Source of the DNA: Sodalis glossinidius str. 'morsitans'
GTDB lineage: Bacteria > Pseudomonadota > Gammaproteobacteria > Enterobacterales > Enterobacteriaceae
NCBI RefSeq assembly: GCF_000010085.1
Contig: NC_007712.1
Coordinates: 2,170,001 to 2,234,000, forward strand
DNA length: 64,000 bases
Direction: 5' to 3'
The notes below the pieces were generated by a model that saw only the letters and a program-made list of their open reading frames with translations, had not been told where the DNA came from and made no database searches. A program made the translations under genes and the position numbers. This document shows, one piece after another, positions 48,489 to 59,350 of the stretch (its first letter is position 1; each line of letters begins with the position of its first letter).

Positions 48489-49166
48489 CTAAATTAAAGG
48501 ATGAATGGTAAGCGTGCCGTCTTGCAGACATAAACGCGCGGCTTTGCCTAAAAGCGCGGCCGGAATTTGATCGCTCAGCCAATACTGGCCAGCAATAGAT
48601 ATGAGTTCGGGAGAGAGATGGGTGCAGAAAATTTGGCACTCTCCGTCCCCCGACGCACCGGCCAGCGCGCGACCCCGCATCATGCCATAAATATGTATAT
48701 TGCCATCGGCAATAAGCTCGGCGCCGGCGCTGACGCTGCTGGTGACGATCAGATTGCTACTGCGGGCGTAAATTTGTTGCCCGGAGCGCACCGGCGTGTT
48801 GATAAGCCGTGTTTTGACCGCCGCCAGGGCGGGTGTTGCGTCGACGCTGCGCTTCGGCGCTTTACCTTCGGTCAGCAGAGGCAACCCGCTGCGCACGATC
48901 GCCTGTTTAAGCTTACTGTCGCTGCAACCGCTGACGCCGACGATGTGCAGACCGGTGGCCAGCACCGCCTGCGACAGCGCCTCCCAGGAGGTGTCACGAC
49001 CAAGACCGGCGACGTTGATGACCACCGGCGCATTTTTTAAAAATCCAGGTGCTTTTTCGACTTTTTCCTCTATCGCCCGACGGATTTCCTCTGGCTGAGC
49101 ATCATGCACATGAATTACCGATAAAGTAAAATTACTGCCTTTCAACTCAATTGGCGTTTGCGACAT
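48489..49166 (-). CDS. minC: Septum site-determining protein MinC
   Basis: A 225-aa protein with the N-terminal FtsZ-inhibiting domain ([20 protein letters not shown]) and the C-terminal beta-helix ([36 protein letters not shown]), joined by a Lys/Pro/Arg linker. It blocks Z-ring assembly near the poles. It precedes minD by about 20 bases. Intact. Confidence 0.97.
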
Positions 49167-49299
49167 CTATCCTGACTCAGTCTTAGCACGTGTATTTCCC
49201 GTTTCGTCACGGGAGGCGATATTCCGTAGTACTGCATGCATGTTATAGTTACCGCTATATACAGGCAAGACACCAGACCACGTTAATAGAGTAAAAAAT

Positions 49300-49605
49300 A
49301 TGTTTTGTGTGATCTATCGAAGTTCAAAACAGGATCAAACCTATCTGTTTGTCGAAAGACGAGAGGATTTTTACCGCGTCCCGGCCGACTTAATGGCACA
49401 CTTCGGCAAACCCCTATTCTCAATGATTTTGCCCCTAGACGGTAGCAAAAAACTGGCTTCGGCGGATACAGGAAAAGTAAAAGAATTATTTAAGGAGCAG
49501 GGGTTCTATCTTCAAGTCCCCCCTCCGGTAGAAAGTTTATTGGCCCAGCATCAGCGCGCCGAAAAAAACCTGATCATTGACCCATGTATCTTGGCGTCAG
49601 AATAA
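49300..49605 (+). CDS. ycgL: YcgL-domain protein
   Basis: A 101-aa protein. Its [20 protein letters not shown] and [31 protein letters not shown] match the YcgL family, a small alpha/beta fold of uncertain function (RNase activity has been suggested for relatives). It is divergent from minC as in E. coli. Intact. Confidence 0.93.
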
Positions 49606-49976
49606 CAACCCTCGCACCCTGGCGGCTGAATCAATTATGCCTCAAGTGATTTTGCCGTTTGTCTATAGCCGCATTGCCCCGTGTTGTTCTGTCAATGTAG
49701 CGGTATTGTGCATCGTATAAGTGACGCTGTCACTAAACTAAAATCAACCCCGGGGTTTTAATGCCGTTAAAGAACAGGGGCGTTAACACGCTTGATGATC
49801 TGGGGATGTGCGGTTGGTTAAGGTTAGCTTGTGGGACCGCAGGGCGCCATAGTGGGCTGCCTCGCTCATTACCTGGGCATAAGAAAAGCACCAGGGGGCT
49901 ACCCCTTTGTGTTGTCTGGCGTATAATAACAACGTTAATCAGGTAAACAGGGTGTTAACGATTGCAAAAGAGAGCA

Positions 49977-50539
49977 ATGTATCAGCATAGAAATTGGCAG
50001 GGTGCACTGCTGGATTATCCCGTCAGTAAGGTGGTATGCGTCGGCAGTAATTATCGAAACCATATTAAAAAAATGGGCAGCGCCACTCCCAGTGAACCGG
50101 TGCTGTTTATCAAGCCTGAAACTTCACTGTGCGATATTCGACAGCCTATCGTCATTCCGGCCGATCTGGGTGAAGTGCATCATGAGGTAGAGTTGGCTAT
50201 TTTAATTGGCGCGCCGTTGAAACTAGCACACGAACAACAGGTGGCGCAAGGTATCGCTGGCGTAGGCGTTGCGCTGGGTTTGACGCTGCGCGATCTGCAG
50301 GCGCAGTTCAAAAAAGCGGGACAGCCGTGGGAAAAAGCGAAAGGCTTCGATGGCGCCTGCCCGATTTCCTGCTTCATTCCGGCGACAAAATTCGGCGATC
50401 CACAGCAGGCGGAATTGACGCTGACCGTCAACGATCAGGTGCGGCAACGGGGAAATACCCGCGACATGATCCATTTAAGCCCGGCGATGTGCTGGTGTTG
50501 AGCCTGAATCAGCATCAGCTTACCACGCGGGTGATTTAG
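49977..50539 (+). pseudogene. ycgM: Fumarylacetoacetate hydrolase family protein YcgM, broken
   Basis: The first 160 residues are a good YcgM: MYQHRNWQGALLDYPVSKVV, NYRNHIKKMGSATPSEPVLF, ELAILIGAPLKL, and GQPWEKAKGFDGACPIS. After RDMIHL, where the family continues for about 38 residues (with a GTP-type loop), sequence is lost. The ending KPGDVLVLSLNQHQLTTRVI is in another frame to 50539. The deleted piece carries the active-site end. Confidence 0.88.
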
Positions 50540-50650
50540 CCTCCGCGCCAGGCACGGCCGAGCGGCGCCCCTCGGCCGGCACGAAAAAAGTTGCATCCGG
50601 GGGGAAAAGCATTATATAACGCCCCCTTGCTTAACGTTACGGAGACCATC

Positions 50651-51100
50651 ATGCCTGAACGCTCCTTTTGGCAGACCAAAACACTGGCCGAAATGTCCGA
50701 TGAGGAGTGGGAGTCCCTGTGCGATGGTTGTGGGCGCTGTTGTCTGAATAAATTGATCGATGCCGATACCGATGAAATTTATTTCACCAATGTCGCCTGT
50801 GATCAGCTTAATTTGAAAACCTGTCAGTGTCGGCATTACGCCAACCGTTTTGCTTATGAGCCGGACTGCATCAAATTGACCCGGAAAAACCTGGCGACCT
50901 TTAACTGGTTACCTCCCACCTGCGCCTATCGGCTGCATAGTGAAGGCAAACCCTTACCGTACTGGCATCCTCTACTCAGTGGCTCCAAGTCCGCGATGCA
51001 CGGCGAGCGAATTTCGGTGCGCCATATCGCGGTCCGGGAAAGCGAGGTCATCGACTGGGAGGACCATATCCTCAACAAACCTGATTGGGCTAACGGCTAA
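50651..51100 (+). CDS. ycgN: Cys-rich UPF0260 protein YcgN
   Basis: A 149-aa protein with the family start (PERSFWQTKTLAEMSDEEW) and conserved cysteines CDGCGRCC, CQCRHYANR, PDCIKL and PTCAYRL, arranged like a metal or Fe-S site (YkgJ-type). No function is established. ATG 50651 follows GGAGACC. It lies about 110 bases after the ycgM remnant. Intact. Confidence 0.93.
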   Translation: MPERSFWQTKTLAEMSDEEWESLCDGCGRCCLNKLIDADTDEIYFTNVACDQLNLKTCQCRHYANRFAYEPDCIKLTRKNLATFNWLPPTCAYRLHSEGKPLPYWHPLLSGSKSAMHGERISVRHIAVRESEVIDWEDHILNKPDWANG

Positions 51101-51657
<557 letters not shown>

Positions 51658-52565
51658 ATGAGTCTGCCAAATCCACTTTTTGTGGGAATTGATGTTTCTA
51701 AAGCGACACTGGACATTGCTGCCAGCAGTGATATTGCTCAGTTTACGGTCAGTAATGACTCTGACGGACGGTTTTGATGCTATTACTGATGAACTGAGAA
51801 AGTATCCGGTGGTGTTGGTTCTGATAGAGGCCACTGGTGGACTTGAAGCTGCCGTGGCCTGCTTGTTTCAGGCTGAAGGCTTTGACGTCGCGGTGGTCAA
51901 TCCCAGACAGGCTCGTGACTTTGCCCGCACTATGGGCTATCTGGCAAAAACGGACCGTATTAATGTACGGGTGCTTGCACAAATGGCGGAGGTCATTAAT
52001 CGACATCCAGGGCGGGAACGCTTTATCCGTGCCATGCTGGATGCGGAGCGTCAGGTTCTTGCTGCGATGGTAGTGCGCCGACGCCAGCTAACAGCGATGT
52101 TGATTGCTGAGCGTAACCGTCTTTATCCCGTTCATCCACAGAGCAGAAAAAGTATCAATATCATCATCAAAGAGCTGGCTGCCAGACTGAGCAGTATTAA
52201 AGGGGTTGGTACGATGACGGTTGCAGCGTTGCTGGCGGAGGTTTCCGACCTGGGTAGCCTCTCGAGACGAGCCATCCAGCGCGCTTGTAGGCGTTGCTCC
52301 CATAAACCGGGACTCGGGTACCATGCGGGGCCGGCGAACCATCTTTGGCGGAAGGGGCGGAGTCCGAACAGCGCTTTATATCGCCGCACTTATCGCAACC
52401 CGCTTTAATCCGGTGATAAAAGCATTTTATACGTGGCTGCTTGCAGCGGGAAAAGCCAAAAAAGTCGCTCTGGTTGCCTGTATACGTAAACTTCTGACTA
52501 TCCTGAACGCGATGCTCAGAAAGAACGAAGAGTGGGATGAATCGTACCATCACGTTTCTCTATAA
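51658..52565 (+). mobile_element. IS110-family transposase copy, inactive by frameshift
   Basis: ATG 51658 reads SLPNPLFVGIDVSKATLDIA, an IS110 RuvC-like DEDD start. A 4-base duplication (ACGGACGG at about 51767) shifts the frame. Frame two has VLIEATGGLEAAVACLFQ, VVNPRQARDFARTMG, TDRINVRVLAQM and the later SSIKGVGTMTVAALLAEV. Near 52275 another shift leads to SALVGVAPINRDSGTMRGRRTI, the typical serine-containing C-terminal domain, to 52565. All parts are present. IS110 elements insert without long terminal repeats, so the ends cannot be set from sequence alone. Confidence 0.88.
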
Positions 52566-53352
52566 TTTTATCGTTTAAGACAGTTGCTTCTTTCTTTGCA
52601 AGCTTAATCTACGGTGGCAATGAACGGATGAGGTGCCCGGTCAATTTTCTTTAACAATGAGACAATTTTGTCTGGGACGCGATAATGGTGGCTAGCGGCC
52701 GTCGGCGAGGCGTTATTATCCGGCGATGCCGTCAAAGACAATGCCTGGAATGGGTATCGTGCCAGGTCGGGATATGACTCAAGCTGTTCGACTTCTCCAG
52801 GGGTAAGCTCCTTTAATTCGTTAAGCCGGCATGGCTTAGTTGAGGGGTGCTGCCCTGGGGGCTTGAGGAGGGTGAGGTACACTGCTCCTCGTCTATATTA
52901 TGTGCCGTCTGGAATAGTGTTCATATTCTTCCCCTGTTGAGGTGACGAAGGATTAGATGAAAGCCAAACATCATAGACGCCATTATCGCAACCCGGGCTC
53001 ACGATAACCTCAACGACCGCCGCCGGAGGCGCGATAGACCAAGCAATGACTTATTGATTTTCTAATAGACCTGGGCCATTTATCTTTACGTTGAGTCTTG
53101 CTGCATGAAGAGGGAGGAAAACACTGAGCAAATTTTGAAGTAATAGTCGCTGAGGATTAAAACGCACGGCGGCTGCTATAAGCCGCGCTCTGTATATTAT
53201 ATCTTACTTACCCTTCTGTTTGACTGTTTTCAGGGACTGGCAAAGCCAGTTTGCGCAACGTGCAGAAACGATTATCGAAAGCGGCGAGATAATCCGCTCG
53301 CCGGGGAGCGATGGCCTGCGTGTGACGGCGTAGTAACGCCGTCGTGCCGTCA
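52566..53352. other. About 790 bases with no recognised gene, right flank of the IS110 copy
   Basis: A leftward open frame of 92 codons (52604-52882, MYLTLLKPPGQHPSTKPC, then LNELKELTPGEVEQLESYPD) is possible but matches nothing I know. The rest (52900-53160) is non-coding in appearance. A hairpin at 53169-53186 may terminate dsbB. Confidence 0.4.
53169..53186 (-). terminator. Candidate terminator for dsbB
   Basis: GCGGCT/AGCCGC makes a six-pair stem with a six-base loop. On the minus strand four T appear some nine bases after the stem. It lies about 170 bases past the dsbB stop. Weak. Confidence 0.35.
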
Positions 53353-53883
53353 TCAGCGTGAAAAAAGGTCGCGTTTGCGCGGGGGGAAGAATTGCGCAAG
53401 CAAAATGAGTACCGCGACCGCCAGATAGGCGCCGAAGATGACGATCATCCATTGCGGCATTTCCAGCGACAGGAAATGCCATTGGCGGACGGCGCAGTCA
53501 CCGCTGGCGCTGAAGACCGACGGAAGCCACTTATCCAACGGTAGCCAGGCAGGAAAACTGACAAAAAAGTCGCAGGTGACGAACGGGGAGGGATGCAGTT
53601 GAATATCGGTGTGTTTCATCGCCAGCTGCAGGCCCTCCCAAGCGCTATACAACCATATTGCCAGGCCGGAGAAACGCAGCGGCGTCGCGGGGGCGATGGC
53701 GCCCACCAGCCCGGCGGCAACGACGCCATACAGAGCACAACGTTGATATACACACAAAACGCAGGGTTTGAGCAGCATAACATGCTGAAAATAAAGCGCG
53801 ACCAGTTCCAGCGAGAAGGTGGTGAGTGCCAATAGTAACCAGGCTGCGCGATGTTTGGAGCAGCGGTTTAACGATCGCATCAT
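53353..53883 (-). CDS. dsbB: Disulfide bond formation protein DsbB
   Basis: A 176-aa membrane protein with four helices. The redox cysteine pairs are C41/C44 (KPCVLC) and the periplasmic loop pair in VTCDFF and ASGDCAVRQ. It reoxidises DsbA with ubiquinone and so supports folding of exported proteins, including T3SS parts. The start at 53883 puts the cysteines in family register. nhaB, its usual neighbour in E. coli, is missing. Confidence 0.96.
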   Translation of the reverse strand: MMRSLNRCSKHRAAWLLLALTTFSLELVALYFQHVMLLKPCVLCVYQRCALYGVVAAGLVGAIAPATPLRFSGLAIWLYSAWEGLQLAMKHTDIQLHPSPFVTCDFFVSFPAWLPLDKWLPSVFSASGDCAVRQWHFLSLEMPQWMIVIFGAYLAVAVLILLAQFFPPRKRDLFSR

Positions 53884-54189
53884 AAAGAGTGTCCAGAACA
53901 GTTAAGTGGCGTGAAACGAGCATTCTAAATCAAAAAACAACAGAAACCAGCGTCTTTTCCGCCAGCCGCATGCCTGAGGCCGCGCCGTTTTACTATTATT
54001 GAGGTTAGCACGCGCGCCGGGACCGTAAAAAAGCGCTCTTTTGGCTGCCTATCACCATAAGTGGCAGATGGGTTATAGTCTGCCGGCGGCGGGCGAGAAA
54101 ATATGCCGCTTGTTCATGATGGCGTCACCGCGCCCGTTCGGAAGGGTGACAGGCATGTGGATGGTTAAGCTGTTATGGAACAAACGAAT
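53884..54189. other. Gap between dsbB and fadR where nhaB would be
   Basis: Only about 300 bases separate the divergent dsbB and fadR starts. In E. coli nhaB (about 1.5 kb) lies here. I see no nhaB remnant. A short AT-rich stretch near 53990 could hold promoters. Confidence 0.5.
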
Positions 54190-54918
54190 ATGGTCATCGA
54201 AGCGCAAAGTCCTGCCGGTTTCGCGGAGGAGTTTCTGATTGAAAGCATCTGGAACAATCGCTTCCCGCCTGTCTCCATCCTGCACGCGGAACGGAAACTT
54301 TCCGATCTCATCGGCGTCACCCGTACTACGCTGCGGGAGGTGCTGCAGCGATTGGCCCGTGACGGCTGGCTTAAGATCCAGCACGGTAAGCCGACGCAGG
54401 TGAATAATGTCTGGGAAACATAGGGCCTGAATATCCTGGAAACACTGGCGCGGCTTGACCATGACAGCGTGCCTCAGCTCATCGATAATTTACTGTCGGT
54501 GCGTACCAATATCGCCGCGATTTTTATTCGTCTGGCGGTATCGCTATATCCCGACAAAGCGCAGGCGGTGCTCTCGTAGGCGTCGACGGTGGATGATAAG
54601 GCAGAAGTCGATAAGGCCTATGCGTTTAGCGAAATGGACTGCCGTATTTTCCACGGGTTGGCATTTGCCTCAGGCAATCCTATTTATGGACTGATCATTA
54701 ACGGTCTGAAAGGGCTTTATTTGCGGGCGGGGCATTATTATTTCACGAATCCCCAGGCGCGCGAGCTGGCCCGCAATTTTTATAGCCAGCTGGCGACGCT
54801 GTGTCGCGTGGGACTTTATGATCAGGTTATTGAGCTGGTGCGTCGCTACGGTAAAGAAAGCTGGGATATCTGGAACGCTATGCAATCCGCTATGCCTAAG
54901 GATATTGTCGGCACATGA
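54190..54918 (+). pseudogene. fadR: Fatty-acid metabolism regulator FadR with two in-frame amber stops
   Basis: From ATG 54190 the whole 242-codon frame is FadR, with no frameshift or deletion. The DNA-binding domain has FIESIWNNRFPP-type helices (FLIESIWNNRFPP; GVTRTTLREVLQRLARDGWL), then VNNVWET. TAG stands at codon 78 (54421-54423, Ser in the family) and codon 130 (54577-54579). The rest reads GLNILETLARLDHDSVPQLI, FHGLAFASGNPIYGLIINGL, and ends VRRYGKESWDIWNAM. FadR represses fad genes and activates fabA/fabB. Confidence 0.92.
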
Positions 54919-54973
54919 CTGCCGGCGATGCCTGGGCGCCGCCCCGGGACGGACGGCGGCCGGTCGAAGTGGG

Positions 54974-56509
54974 CTAAAGCGGCGGCTGGCGTGGCTGGCA
55001 ATGTTCGATAAGCTCGACATTCCCCTCGTCGTTGACTTGCTCCATGTAGACGTCGAAGTTCCACAGCCGGTGGATATGCTTCATTACTTCACGGCGGCTT
55101 TTCGCTAGCGGCGCGCGATTTTGCGGCGTATAGCGCAGCGTCAGCGAGCGATCGCCACGCAGATCCACATTCCAGATCTGAATATCCGGTTCCAGGTTAC
55201 TCAAATTGTACTGCGAGGAGAGCTCTTGGCGTAGCGCCTGATACCCCTCCTCGTTATGAATAGCCACAATTTCCAGATAATTGTTATGATCGTCGTCAAG
55301 CACCGTAAACAAGCGAAAATCTCGCATCACTTTCGGCGACAGGAATTGACTGATAAAACTTTCATCCTTGAAATTGTGCATGGCGAAATGCACGGTTTCC
55401 AGCCAATCGCTGCCGGCGATGTCGGGGAACCAGCGCCGATCTTCCGCGGTGGGCGATTGGCAAATACGCTTAATGTCCTGGAACATGGCGAAGCCTAGCG
55501 CATAGGGATTGATACCGTTGTAATACGGGCTGTTATAGGACGGTTGGTAGACGACATTGGTATGGCTGTGCAAAAACTCCAGCATAAACCTGTCGCTGAC
55601 TTTGCCTTCATCGTACAGGTGATTAAGAATGGTATAGTGCCAGAAGGTGGCCCACCCTTCATTCATCACCTGGGTCTGTTTTTGTGGGTAAAAATACTGG
55701 CTGACTTTACGCACGATGCGTAATATTTCCCGCTGCCAGGGTTCGAGCAACGGCGCGTTTTTCTCCATAAAGTACAGCAGGTTTTCCTGCGGTTCCTGGG
55801 GATAGCGCAAACTCTGTTCCTGCACTTCTTCCTTTTCCCTGCGTGGCAGTGTACGCCACAGTTCATTGACCTGACTTTGTAAATATTCTTCACGGCTTTT
55901 TTGCCGGGATTTTTCGTTCTGCAGCGAGATCTTCTGCGGGCGTTTATAGCGGTCGACGCCGTGATTTATCAGTGCATGGCAGGAGTCCAGCAATTGTTCA
56001 ACCTGCTCGACGCCGTAACGCTCTTCGCATTTGGTAATATAGTTGCGGGCGAAAATCAGGTAGTCGACAATGGAGCTGGCGTCAGTCCAACTGCGAAAAA
56101 GATAATTGTTTTTGAAAAACGAGTTGTGCCCGTAACAGGCATGGGCCATGACCAGCGCCTGCATGGTTATAGTGTTTTCTTCCATCAGATAGGCGATACA
56201 AGGATTGGAGTTAATCACAATCTCATAGGCCAATCCCTGTTGGCCGTGCTTATAGCGCTGTTCGGTTTCAATGAACTTCTTGCCGAAAGACCAGTGGGTG
56301 TAATTGATAGGCATACCCACGCTGGAGTAGGCATCCATCATTTGTTCGGAAGTGATAACTTCTATTTGATGGGGATAGGTGTCCAGCCGATAATGTTTGG
56401 CTACCCGGTCAATTTCATCGAGATATTGCTGGAGCAGTTCAAATGTCCAATCCGGTCCATCGCTAAGACATGTGGCAGAAGGTGATCGTTCATTAATAGA
56501 CATAGTCAT
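54974..56509 (-). CDS. ycgB: SpoVR-family protein YcgB
   Basis: A 511-aa protein, the family length, with conserved blocks FELLQQYLDEIDRVAKHY, GMPINYTHWSFGKKF, ELVINSNP-like YEIVINSNPCIAYLMEEN and MAHACYGHNSFFKNNYLF. SpoVR proteins are needed for spore cortex in Bacillus; in enterobacteria YcgB is induced in stationary phase and works with YeaH/YeaG kinase partners. No domain damage is visible. It is convergent with fadR. Confidence 0.95.
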   Translation of the reverse strand: MTMSINERSPSATCLSDGPDWTFELLQQYLDEIDRVAKHYRLDTYPHQIEVITSEQMMDAYSSVGMPINYTHWSFGKKFIETEQRYKHGQQGLAYEIVINSNPCIAYLMEENTITMQALVMAHACYGHNSFFKNNYLFRSWTDASSIVDYLIFARNYITKCEERYGVEQVEQLLDSCHALINHGVDRYKRPQKISLQNEKSRQKSREEYLQSQVNELWRTLPRREKEEVQEQSLRYPQEPQENLLYFMEKNAPLLEPWQREILRIVRKVSQYFYPQKQTQVMNEGWATFWHYTILNHLYDEGKVSDRFMLEFLHSHTNVVYQPSYNSPYYNGINPYALGFAMFQDIKRICQSPTAEDRRWFPDIAGSDWLETVHFAMHNFKDESFISQFLSPKVMRDFRLFTVLDDDHNNYLEIVAIHNEEGYQALRQELSSQYNLSNLEPDIQIWNVDLRGDRSLTLRYTPQNRAPLAKSRREVMKHIHRLWNFDVYMEQVNDEGNVELIEHCQPRQPPL

Positions 56510-57090
56510 CAGCGCACCTCATCGTTACAGACAGTACGAGATCATGCTGTCTTATTATTATTCCTAGCGCAAGATGAAAATCGCGAATGATGCGATAGGG
56601 CAATCCCTTGTTTAGGGCAGACGAGCGCGTGGTGATATTCGCGCTTCGTCCCCGGTAGCGGGGCGTGCCAAGCCCTATGCGGTGCGTTACGGCGCGGCCT
56701 GGGCTGAACTGCTGCAAAGGGCGTGAACATGGACAAGTGAAAGGCCGCGGGACGCAAAAGGTCGTGCCGGTTATGCAGCAGGCGCCCGCTACGCGTTGCC
56801 TGCGCGGCACCGCCCGTGACAGCCCCACGTCGTGTCGATTGCGCCATGAGGGGTCACTGGACGGGGGGAAACTCAGAGTCGCGGCGGGGTGTAAAAGGGA
56901 AATATTCGTTTCCTTTTCCGTTAGTCCATATTAAATTCTTATCACCGTGATCGACGGCGGGTCGTCTGTTGTGGCAATAGGTGACCATGGATAGGGTTTT
57001 TCATGCTGCAAAATAATGGCCGACAAGATATTAATGCTATTTTATCCCGCTTCTAGTCACTTTGTATGATTAAATCAGTTTTTTCATTAA
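56510..57090. other. Stretch of about 580 bases between ycgB and the dadA remnant
   Basis: No gene is recognised. In an intact genome the ycgB and dadA promoters and the first ~65 codons of dadA (FAD-binding GSGVVG region) would be at the right end; only the fragment from KWMFQRHAPL onward remains. Confidence 0.5.
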
Positions 57091-58133
57091 ATGGATGTTT
57101 CAGCGCCATGCGCCGCTGGCCGTCAGATGGCATGCTGACGGGGCGCAATTACGCTGGATGTGGCAAATGCTGCGCAATTGCGATAGCCGACATTATTATA
57201 TTAATAAAAGCCGCATGGTACGGCTGGCGGAATATAGCCGCGATTGTTTAAAAGCGCTGCGTAACGAAACCGGTATTCAGTATGAAGGCCGGCAGGGCGG
57301 CACGTTGCAACTGTTTCGTAGCGAAAGGCAATTCGCTAACGCGCAACGAGATATTGCGGTATTGCACGCTGAAGGCGTACCCTATGCGTTGCTGGAAGCC
57401 AACCAACTGGTCAATGCCGAGCCGGCGCTGGCGGGCGTTGCTCACAAGCTTTCCGGCGGTTTACGCCTGCCGAACGATGAAACCGGCGATTGTCAGTTAT
57501 TCACCGGCCATCTTGTTGCCATGGCGGCAGAAAAGGGCATTGAGTTCCGTTATAACTGTTCTATCGACGCGCTGGTGCGCAATGGTGACCGTATTGATGG
57601 CGTGAGCTGCGGGAGTGACATCCTGTGCGCTGATGCGTACGTGATGGCGCTGGGATCCTATTCCACTGCGATGCTACAAGACGTCGTGTCAATTCCGGTT
57701 TATCCGCTGAAGGGATATTCGCTGACAATCCCATTGGCGGATGAACAGGGTGCGCCGGTGTCTACATCACCCGCTTCGATCGGCGTATTCGGGTAGGCGG
57801 GATGGTGGAAATTACCGGTTTTAATACCGATCTGCTGGCAAAACGTCGGCTGACGCTGGAAACGGTGGTACGAGATTTATTTCCCGCGGGGGGACATATT
57901 GACCAGGCGACGTTCTGGACCGGCCTGCGGCCGATGACGCCGGACGGCATGCCGCTGGTGGGCGCCACGGCGCTGCGGAATCTCTATCTGAATACCGGCC
58001 ACGGTACCCTTGGCTGGACAATGGCGTGCGGTTCGGGACGTCTTTTAGCGGATATTATCAGCGCGCGCGGGTACCGGAGATTCGTTATGACGATCTCTCG
58101 GTCGCGCGTTATGCACCGGGTTTGATGCAGTAG
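57091..58133 (+). pseudogene. dadA: D-amino acid dehydrogenase DadA, broken
   Basis: Begins at WMFQRHAPLAVRW, so the N-terminal ~65 residues with the FAD-binding Rossmann motif are gone. The body continues to AYVMALGSYSTAML and YPLKGYSLTIPLADEQGAPVST. At about 57770 a deletion of some ten residues with a frameshift follows, then RRIRVGGMVEITGFNTDLLAKRRLTLE and FWTGLRPMTPDGMPLVG. A last shift near 58070 precedes LSVARYAPGL and the stop at 58133. Intact DadA oxidises D-alanine to pyruvate. Confidence 0.93.
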
Positions 58134-58197
58134 CCGTTGCGCGGCGGGTCTAAGGCCGCCTCCAGCGGCCATTTTGTAGAGGTAAGGAGCTGTTTTC

Positions 58198-59268
58198 ATG
58201 CCACGTCCGATTGTCGCCAAGGTGGATTCCGCGGTGCTGGCGTCAAATTTATCCATCGTCCGCCGCCATGCGCCGCAAGCGCAGGTGTGGTCGGTGGTCA
58301 AAGCCAATGGCTATGGCCATGGTCTGAATACCGTTTGGCAAGGGTTGCAGCAGACGGATGGTTTTGCGCTGCTGGATCTTCATGAGGCGGTAGTGCTGCG
58401 GGAAAAGGGCTGGCGAGGCCCCATTTTACTGCTGGAGGGTTTTTTTCAGCCGGCGGATTTAGCGGTTATCGATCGCTATCGATTGACCACAGTCGTGCAC
58501 AGCGACTGGCAGATCGAGGCTTTAAGACGGATGACCCCGCGAGCGCCGCTGGATATCTACCTGAAACTTAATAGCGGTATGAATCGGCTAGGCTTCAGCG
58601 AGCGGGCATTGCCCGGTGCATGGCAATCGCTGAACGCGCTGAAACACGTGGCGACCCTGACGTTAATGAGCCACTTCGCCTATGCGGATATGCCGGAAGG
58701 GGTTGAGGGGCAAATGGCGGTCGTGGCGCGCGCGGGTGAGGGTTTGACAGGCCCGCGCTGTCTGGCAAATTCCGCCGCCACGTTATGGCACCCCGCGACC
58801 CATGGGCAATGGGTGCGGCCCGGCATTATTCTCTATGGTGCGTCCCCCAGCGGGAACTGGCAGGATATTGCCGCCAGCGGTTTGCGGCCGGTGATGACGC
58901 TGCAAAGCGAATTGATTGCTGTGCAGTCGGTGCCGGCAGGTGGCCGTATCGGTTACGGCGGCCGTCACCGGGTGAGCGAGACGCATCGGGTCGGCGTCGT
59001 CGCCTGCGGTTACGCCGATGGCTATCCGCGCCACGCGCCGACCGGGACGCCGATTTTGGTCGACGGTGTGAGGACGAGCACTCTTGGTGCGGTGTCCATG
59101 GATATGCTTATGGTGGACTTACAGCTTTGTCCCAAGGCCCGTATCGGCTCGGCGGTAGAGCTTTGGGGAGATCACGTCAAAATCGACGAAGTGGCGGCGT
59201 CTGCCGGTACCCTGGGCTATGAACTGATGAGCGCGCTGGCGCCTCGGGTCACAGTGCAAATTCGCTGA
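58198..59268 (+). CDS. dadX: Alanine racemase DadX
   Basis: A 356-aa PLP enzyme. K35 in SVVKANGYGHG binds PLP, and the second catalytic tyrosine lies in RIGYGGRHRV near residue 253. ATG 58198 follows GGTAAGGAG. It is intact although the upstream partner dadA is dead. It could now serve D-alanine supply for peptidoglycan rather than L-alanine use; this depends on whether alr is intact elsewhere. Confidence 0.96.
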   Translation: MPRPIVAKVDSAVLASNLSIVRRHAPQAQVWSVVKANGYGHGLNTVWQGLQQTDGFALLDLHEAVVLREKGWRGPILLLEGFFQPADLAVIDRYRLTTVVHSDWQIEALRRMTPRAPLDIYLKLNSGMNRLGFSERALPGAWQSLNALKHVATLTLMSHFAYADMPEGVEGQMAVVARAGEGLTGPRCLANSAATLWHPATHGQWVRPGIILYGASPSGNWQDIAASGLRPVMTLQSELIAVQSVPAGGRIGYGGRHRVSETHRVGVVACGYADGYPRHAPTGTPILVDGVRTSTLGAVSMDMLMVDLQLCPKARIGSAVELWGDHVKIDEVAASAGTLGYELMSALAPRVTVQIR

Positions 59269-59350
59269 GCGGCGCTTTGACTTTATTATGGCGCGCAAGG
59301 CGCGCCGCCGTCAGCCCGGGCGCGCCGTGACCATGTCATAACCCCCGGGC

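Noticed and set aside
52604..52882. A 92-codon frame beside the IS110 copy as a secreted effector
   Set aside because: Nothing supports this beyond its being open; no known motif, so I described it only as a possible frame.
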